DNA of 64,000 nt from Colius striatus. Its lineage: Eukaryota; Chordata; Aves; Coliiformes; Coliidae. The stretch spans positions 137,250,171 through 137,314,170 of the forward strand of contig NC_084759.1 in assembly GCF_028858725.1 (NCBI RefSeq), in the 5' to 3' direction. Position numbers and translations under genes: made by a program. A model generated the notes under the pieces. That model ran no database searches. It was not told where the DNA came from and saw only the letters and a program-made list of their open reading frames with translations. This document shows, in pieces, positions 42,501 to 51,500 of the stretch (positions within the stretch are counted from its first letter, which is position 1; each line of letters starts with the position of its first letter).

Positions 42501-45500
42501 TCCCTTTACTCAACAGCTAGTTCTGTCTTAATAGATTTCCCACACAAGCATACAAAAATCTTTCCTCTTTTCTTTACAGAACTAGTCAAGCTCTCTAAAA
42601 AAACCCCTCTTTGTGAATGACCTCCAAGCACAATGTGCTGTAACCTTATTTCTAAGTCCACTGCTCATACTGTTCTTGTTTGTTTTACTTCCTATGACCC
42701 TCTTGTTGCTCTCTCACTTCTCAGTGCCTCTTCCTCTGTCTTTACCCTTTTGCTCAGTTCACTGACTCTTCCTTTCTGATGGGAGGAAAACAGCCTCGTA
42801 CTATTAGGGTAATGGGCAGATGACCTAGTGGAACTCCTCCATCTCTGACTCCTATGAACAGTGCCTCTAAGTGCCTCTTTTGTTGGTTTGTTTGTCTGCT
42901 CTAGCATTAATTAGGTTTTTAACAAGTGCATTGTTTGCTAGAATGGCGTAAAGAAAAACATGTTAAAGCAACCAGCTGGATCTAGTTGACCTACAAATTC
43001 ATCCGCCTATTTTCTAACTAGATAGTGTCTCATGGCTATGTGATATGGTTAATGCTCAAACAAAAGAAATAAAAATTCTGAAAGCCACTATCGTTTTATT
43101 GTGTTTAGGGCCACTTCTCACTCATACAAGATCTTTTACATCCAACTGCCAACAAGAAACGGTATAAATGCTGTTACATACCACTGTAAAAAGGCTTTGC
43201 TTTAACCACAAGGGAGCTTGTGTTCATTCCATTTTCTCTAGTATTCTCTTTGCTCATATATTCTATAATGCCAGGTACTAAATTAGCATTTTAAGATTTT
43301 ATAGTAAAGTTAACCAGAGTTACGAGATGCTTTTTGAACTGCACCATTATACCAGCACAGATAAGCTTAAGCACAATAAAAATTATTCTGCTTATTTTCA
43401 GTTATACTGGCTGTATTTTTTTAATCCTGAGAGAGCTGTACAGGAAAAATACAAATCTGAACTAAAGATGCATAAAATATAGCTTACAATTTATTTGTGA
43501 AATTCCCTGATGGTGTAAACTACACACAGATCCTGTAGCTGATGACCAAGGCAAGTGGCTTGATGCAATTACCAAATGATAATACAAATAACATGAAAGC
43601 ATAGACAGCAGAAACAAAATCATTGTCTGAAGGGTTACTGAGTGTTTAGAACTGGAAGCAGACAATTCAGTGTGAGAGATCAAAGCTTCTACACTTGGCA
43701 AATAAATCATTGTAGACTCCTAGGGAAAAAGAAACAAAATCAAACTGTAGCAGAGATGATGATGGATTTCAAAATAAGAACTGACATGCTTAAAGAAAAG
43801 AGCTAGCAGACAAAGACCTGTATTTAAGGACATACTCCTGTTTGCAAGCTTCCTTGTAACTGTAGTAGAACCAGAAGAAACACAGGGTCAGGCCTGAATC
43901 ACTGGCCTGTACAAAGGGTCATTTATAGCTATTCTCAGAGTGCTTAGACCGTGTCCCATTTAAGTTCATTTTGTACTGGAATAAAGGTTTACGTAAGATG
44001 CTGAGCAATGATGAATCACACAATGAAAACAACGGTTCTGTGAAGGGGGAGAAGAGCAAAGCCTTTGGAGGCGAAGGAACTACTTTTCTCACAAGTCCTG
44101 TATACCATCCTACTAGAGATAATAAACCAGTAACTTAGCTGACTCTCCAATAAGTACAACAAAACAACAAAACATTAATCAACTGTGCATGTGGCTGCTG
44201 GTCTGTAAAGGGCAGACACATGCTGGTTTGATAGCATATCTAGTCCTGATAACTTTGCATGGCCTATTTAATTCATCACCAAGTACCAAATGCCACCGGT
44301 GTGAAAACACAGGAAGCATGATTTTCTGCATCGTGTGAGGCTACCAGTGCAGAGAACTGAGACCATTGTTTATAAACTTTAAACAAATCTTCTACCTGTA
44401 ATAACTGGAAGACTTAAAAATTAATACTGGCTCTAAAGTTACAACACCAAAGAGAAGGAAAGTAGAAATATCCATACCTTCCACAGACAGGAAATTTAGG
44501 CATGGATTGTCTCATTTCACATTAGCCGGCAGTTCCTTCAGAGAATTTACTGAGAGGTGGACAGCTGCCAGAATAGGCCATATACAGATCACCAGGAACG
44601 AAACCTATAGCTCCTCTTCCTTGTAGAGGAACACTCACCAGATCCATTACAGTTCTTCTCGAGAAAGAACAAGTGTAAATGATTGATGGGGCCTTGGCTG
44701 TGCACTCTACTCACAGCTATGCTGTATGCAAGCTTATTGCCTAACAGCACACAGGCAATGGCTGCAGAAGACCTGCCTATACTAGCTCTGGTGGGTTTTA
44801 AGCCTGACATAATTGGTTTGAAAGAATGGGAGATCTCTCCCTGGCTTTTACCAAAGCCTGGGTTATATCCTTGTGACACGTCTTTTGCTGTGTGTTCAAA
44901 CACTGTCTTAATTTGATTTAATGGAACACAATTCAATAAAGTAGATAGGAAGCTGAAACTCCTCTTGATGTAAAGGGCACTATGAACACAGCTAATCCAC
45001 AGGGAAAAATCCCTGGGAACTGTCTGAAGACAGCACCTGCAGTGATGTTCATATTCTTGTTCAAGTCAACAATGAACTACAGATAGAGCACATATTTGCA
45101 TGATAGACATTTGGCTCAGAATATGCTAGGAACTTCTCTCGCTTTACAGTGTTTCTGAGTTTCAGTGGGTGCAAGAAAAAGTAGTAAACATAATCCACTA
45201 CAACAAGTAAATGTGAATAATCCCATGGAAGCTTACTAACAAGTCAAGAAAAGCAAAGCATAACCACAGTGTCACCACACAGTATCACACGTTACTCCCT
45301 TGAGTGGATAACAGCCACAAGAAGTTGCTTTTCTTGATGATGTCTGCTTAAAAGAGGTAAAATATTTTAAACTTGTGACAAAGCCAGATGCTCCACCTAC
45401 TTAGTATACATTCAACTGTGTTAACACTCCAAAATGTTGAAGTTGCACTGAAGTTCCCCTCTGTGTCCTTTCTAAATACCCTGTGAGCAAGGCCTTCACC

Positions 45501-48500
45501 CGAAATCTCCAGTCATGTGTTGACAGTGCCCAAAGCAAACTGGATTCTGTCCAGGGAGTTTGAGAGGAGAATAACAATCAGCACATTAAAAGTCATCCTT
45601 GAAGAAGTACAGTCACAGATGAGATATTTGTAGAAGTGTCAGCATTAAGCACACGTTAAGCATACAAAGCAAACCGAGGCCCTTTGCCAAAATTATCGCA
45701 TGGTACAAGGTCAAATTGAGAGTGATAAGGTCTCTCTTAGATAACCTTGAAATACTAAGGAAGTATGTCAATATGAAATAGTAAGAAAGTATGGCACTAG
45801 TAATGAAGACAATAAACAAGCCTATGACCAGTAATGTAAGTTTGTTATCTTACAGTTCAACATCTGTATCAATGACTGACCATCCATTCTCAGCTGAATA
45901 AATCTTGACAAATGGCTTGTTTGTAACACTCCCATAAACCGTAAGTTTTGCCCAGCTTCAACCCACATGAGTATCAAAGTCCTTGACTAGAATGGCCTCT
46001 GCCATTTTGGAATTTATAAAGTGAACCTTAAGCATCTTAAAATAGTTTAGTATTGATCTGATTTGTCCACTGTGGTAACCTGGAAATGGCAGTACAGCAC
46101 ATGAATTTTATCTATAAGTCACAATAAATATTTTGCCCAATTGGTGAAAACATTGCTGGCCAGAGCAAAACCACTTAAAAGAAGATGCAAAAGGAAACAG
46201 TTTGAAGTGCACCATTTTCAGCTCAATGGAGAACCAGAGAAGAATGTTACTGAACTTCTTTCTCCAAGTATCAAGAGGAGAATGAACCTGTAAATGCCCA
46301 GAAGTGCAGAAAGGTGCTGAAAGGCAAAAGATAATATTTAAAAATTAAACTATTCTAATGGTACAGACACTTGTCAATATGAAGAAAGCACAGATGACAG
46401 AACTTGTCTTTGCATTCTATAAAGCACAATGTAATATTGAGGATGAAGCCGGGGCCATGGACTGGGACACAGTACAGGATTGGATTTAGAAAAAAGCACA
46501 GCTTAGTTAAAAGCATATAGGAAGAAGAAAAACTGAATTTAACCAAATATAGTCAAAAAATCCAAAGGGCTTCCTTCATAGTTGCAGAAAAGAAACTCTT
46601 CTAGGAATGGGAAACTGTTTTATCTGCCTCCCAAACTGCACTTCTGTTTCTGACGAGCGTTAATCCAGTTTAAGGCAGAATTTGCAATTTAGTTTCCTGC
46701 ACATATAAATAGGTTACAGCACATTTAATCACCAGTCTTGCCTAAAAAACAAATTAGGTACTCACAATGGGTCAATGTCTCAAATACATGAGCATATGAC
46801 TAGTCTTATTTTTTTCTGTGTGCATGCATATATACATGCAGCTGTACAGCTATGGCGAAAACTGTGGCTATGTAGCCACTTGTATTCTATAAAACCCTAT
46901 GCTTCCACTTATGTTTTGGAAAGAATAAGCTTGTCTCACATTACACTTTTATACTAGTACAAAACTCTTCATTTTTTTACAGCTTTCACTCCCTATTCTT
47001 CAGGCAAGACCTTCTTGTAATTAGGAAGGGTTACTTAGAGTTTTTAAGTAGGCACTGCCACAGCATAAAGCAAGATTCAGAAGGACTTAAAGTTTTGACT
47101 CAATGCTACCACTGACTGTGACCTTGGTGATTTGACAATCTTAATAAATCTTGATGTTCTGTTCTCAAAAATGATTATGGTACTTCTGAATGTTTTACAA
47201 TTATAGATCCTATTTAAAAAAAAAAAAAAAAGAAAACAAAAGAAAACAAAAGAAAGCAACCAAAAACGTGCCTTTATTTGTCCAGGACCAAAAACTTAAC
47301 CTTTCCACTTGTTTCCTCAAACTTTAAAACCAGTAAATCTACATCATGCATCTGGTAAGAAACTTACTTAACAACCAGCTTGCTGAATATGCAACTTTTA
47401 AAATTGGAATTGCATGATGATATGCAGTTGCATAAAAACAAATATGACATTTTGTATGGTATATTTTGCTATTATCTATAATATACAGTAATTTAAAGTT
47501 CACTTTCCAGAAAGTAAAAAATGTCTCCTTTTTTTGCAGTGCTTCAAATGGTCTTGCCAGCGTTTTATTTTCCACATATGAAAGGAAAAAATACACAACT
47601 TAGGAAATTTAGCATCAAATATTACGGAAGTGAAAACTACTAGACAGAACCCTTTAAAAAGTTGAAAGGATTCTAACAGGTCATTGAACTTTACTTGCAT
47701 TCGGGTGCATTGAAGAGAAGCAAAGAGAAGACCTCATGAATTCATTTCAAAATCAACAAGAAGTTTGGGTTTTTTAAAAGCCAGTATTATAAAAAACTCT
47801 AACCTTAAGAACAAGATGTTTGAATCCCTAAGCTATCCCCTTAACTTTTGTTTGACATTAATAACTTCCTTAGAAGTACCAGCATCTGCTGGTACAATGA
47901 TCCTTGTATTAAAAATTATTCTTAAATAAATGGTAAGAAAGAAAAAGTCTAGAAAAAACACGATGTAGTCTGGTTATGAGAGAAAGTACTAGCTTGGCTT
48001 TCAGATGTGGAGGGAGAAAGACAGTATAGTATTTAGGGAAAAGGTGTTGAGATTCTATGATTCTATGATTATAGGAAGGAGGTACAGTCACAGAATCACA
48101 GAATGGTTGGGTTGAGACCAGCTTGCCATGGACAGTGACACTTTTTTCACTAGCCCAGGTTGCTTCAAGCCCTGTCCAACCTCCCCTTGAAGACTTCCAA
48201 GGATGAGGCATTCACAACCTCTCTGAACAATCTGTTCCTGTGCCTCACCACCCTCACAGTAAAGAACTTCTTTACATCTAATCTAAATGTGACTTCTTTC
48301 AGTCTTCCCTTCTGGCTCAATGATGTCAATATCTGGCTCACTGAGTATCGATAAACCTTATTATGAATCCTAATGTGGTAATTAAAGCAAAAAGGCTCCC
48401 AGGGAAAATGCAAAACGAAATAAGACACACGTACATAGACACAAAAAACCACCACCACCACCACCATCACTCTTCCCAAAGATACCCAACAAACTGATTC

Positions 48501-51500
48501 CAGAGTCCATTTATTTGTACTGGTAAAAGCTGAGCAAGCCAAGCTCTGGGCAAACTTGTACAGATTGACACTACTGTGACAAAGACTAAGACTTGATTAA
48601 AATAAAAGAATACTTTATAAGCATTTCTCCAGGACCATAGGAAAATATAGGCTGAGGCTGGAAAGGGCCTCCGGAGGTCTCTAGTCCAATCTCCTGCTCA
48701 AATCAGGACCATCTCTGAGATCAGACCAGACTTCTTAAGGCTTTAACCATTTGGTTCTTGAGAGTTCACAAGGATAGAGACTGCAGTCTCTCTAAGTAAT
48801 TCATTCCAATGCCTGACTGTCCTTATGGGGACAATTTTTCCTTATATCCAGTCTGAACCTTTTTCATTTCAATTTTCTTGTCTTCTGGCCATACATCATT
48901 GCTGACTCTGGTACCATCTCCTTGATTTTCCTCTACATTTTGGAAGGCTGCTATTACATCACCCCAAATCCTCCTCTTCTCCAGACTGAACAAACCCGGT
49001 TCCCTCAGCCTCTCAGTGTCAAGGTTTAACAGCTCATTCTCAGTAAAGGTAATGCAAATTCAAGCATTTATTATGCCAGAAAAAACAATATATTTCTTAC
49101 TAAGAGTGTTTTTATCAAATATTGTGTGAAACCCTCTAATAAGGCAAACTGAATTTGCAGTAGCTGTGTACCTACTGAGAAGTCATATGCTGCCCTTCAT
49201 TAATGCATCAGGTACACTCTAAAATAAAACTTGGAATAAACTGCAGACCTCAAGGGAAGAAAGTAAATTAGTAACTCTGTTGGAAGGGTTTTATGACATT
49301 AGTTTGTAAAAACAGTAATAAACTATGGGCCAAGATGTACAAAAGACAGATGGGTAAAACTTACTGATAATTTTAAAGATAGTTTAAATTATTTACTTCA
49401 TGTTAACTCTTTTGGATCATTTGATAGACACACCAAAGGGCAATCCTAGGCTTTTCTGTAAGCCTAACACTGAGTTTTCATCTGCAATAACAGATGGTGA
49501 TATTTACTAAATTGCCCTTCTACAGCAAGTGCTCTATTTTATGAGGTAAGATTGACCATCTCTTTAATGTATGAAGTCATAAAGCAATGAAATCATTTCC
49601 AAGGTAAATGGGACCACCCATTCACTTCATCCTATGTCAGAATTGGAGGTATCAAGTTGCAAGCATGTAAGGGACTAATAAATTAAGGTCATATACTACT
49701 TTGATTTATGACTATTACCAAAATTCAGACACTCAAGATGAAGACTGTGCATTTAATCTCTACATTATAGCCACTGTGGCAGTTGGATAGCCACAATTTA
49801 TTATCAAAAGCCACACTCAGTACTGAGTGGCGTGAGCTTGTAAGTCTCAATGAGCTTATCTAGCTAGCACTGTGGAGAACATAATATGTCACTGTAGTGA
49901 CATGAAGATGCCAGTCCTCACGTGTGTGGCCTAAGAGGGCTAATTGTGCAAGTTTTCCAAACAGAATTTACCCCTTACCTCCTTCATTCTAACACTGAAG
50001 GTCCTACTTTCAAAGCTACTAATAATCTGAAGTTCACTGTACATTCAGCTATGATCATTCATTTCAGAAAATGGCATAACATAAGGAAGTAATGGAAATA
50101 ATGTCTGTTCTGATTCTTTAGCCTGACCACACCAAAGAAATTGTTTTAAAATGGCTGAACAAATTCAGAGTAATTGAGTACTTACACAATTAATGAGCTG
50201 CTGTACCTCCTTTCCCAACACTGCCCTCACAGGTATAAATTTGTCAGTAGTGAATTCCATTTGAATTATTTTCATCTATCAATTGAAAGCAAGGATATGG
50301 CTTATGGACTGGTTTAGCAAGGTATCAGCTGTGTAAAATCTACCCAATGATTTTGCAGTCTTTTTTATCCATGACTTTTCAGCAGATTTCAGTACTCAAT
50401 TTCTACAAAAAAAAAATCAGAACATCCACTGGATGACACAATGCTTGGAGTGCTACAGCTGTCAGTAACAATCAGTGCAATAGGTGGACATGACAGGACT
50501 GCAGAAACCAGAGGCATAGTTCATTTCTAATACATAACATTCCTTTAAACAGGCCAGAAAGAGAGAGTTGAGGTTGGGGTTGAAACAATTCAAGGAGAAA
50601 TGGAGCATTGCAACTAAAAGCAGGAAATGAAGAAGGGGAAGATGAATGATAAGGAACTATGATAATGCTGTTGCTTACTGATACCTTCATAAAGTTACTG
50701 GGTTCTGCAAAAGTAAATGGTAATTTTCTGTGCCTTTGATATGTGCTCTACAAATACAAAGCAACTGCCCTAATGCTGGAGAGCTTACAGTCCAAATGAA
50801 TGAGTCAAATAAAGGGTAAAGGGCTCTGATAGAACAGTCTTGCCCAATGCTACTCCACTTACAAAGTGACAAGAGTGTACTTTTACTGTTGTAGCTATTG
50901 CTTCATGATATCCTTGTACAGTAGAAGCAAAAACCAAAGTTAGGTTATGTGTGGGTAAGAAGAACCTATTGAGATGCCAGCACTGGTTTGAGCAAACAGG
51001 CAAGGCAGGTCTATGGCTTGCCTGCTACTTGTTTCTGGCATAGGTATGCCAGGTGCTGGGTCACTCCCCATAGACCAGGGTCACGCTGTCTCTTCTAAAC
51101 ACACAATAAGTACATAAAAAGTGATCAAAAACATGACAGTCTGTCTCACTCCTTGGCACACATTCTGTCCCTAAACATTCTGGCTGGGGGCAGCTGTTTG
51201 GGTATTTTCCCTGTGCATTTTTGGACCATTTTTTTTGCCATGGCTGGTCTGCCACTCTCCAGTTGAAAAAAGTGCAAATGGGACTAATATGAGCCTTCCA
51301 AGACTCCTCCACAGCACTCACACATTCTCACCCTCCCATCATCAGCAGCATCTGCACCACCGCTACAGTCACCCAGGAGAAAGCAATGTTGATGGGATCC
51401 AGGATGAGATGACAGTAACACTTGCCATCGGTGGCTGACAGGAGCTGGAAGACACCTGGCACTGACATACCTGTTGTGCCCATATTCCATCTGTTATAGT

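Noticed and set aside
44589..44936. Overlapping open frames on both strands (115 and 77 codons)
   Set aside because: No recognisable protein, no splice context and no repeat match. Two opposite frames of this size are expected by chance in a 64-kb window.
48165..48542. 125-codon frame with a valine run
   Set aside because: It reads the antisense of an (ACC)n microsatellite and the end of a CR1 copy.
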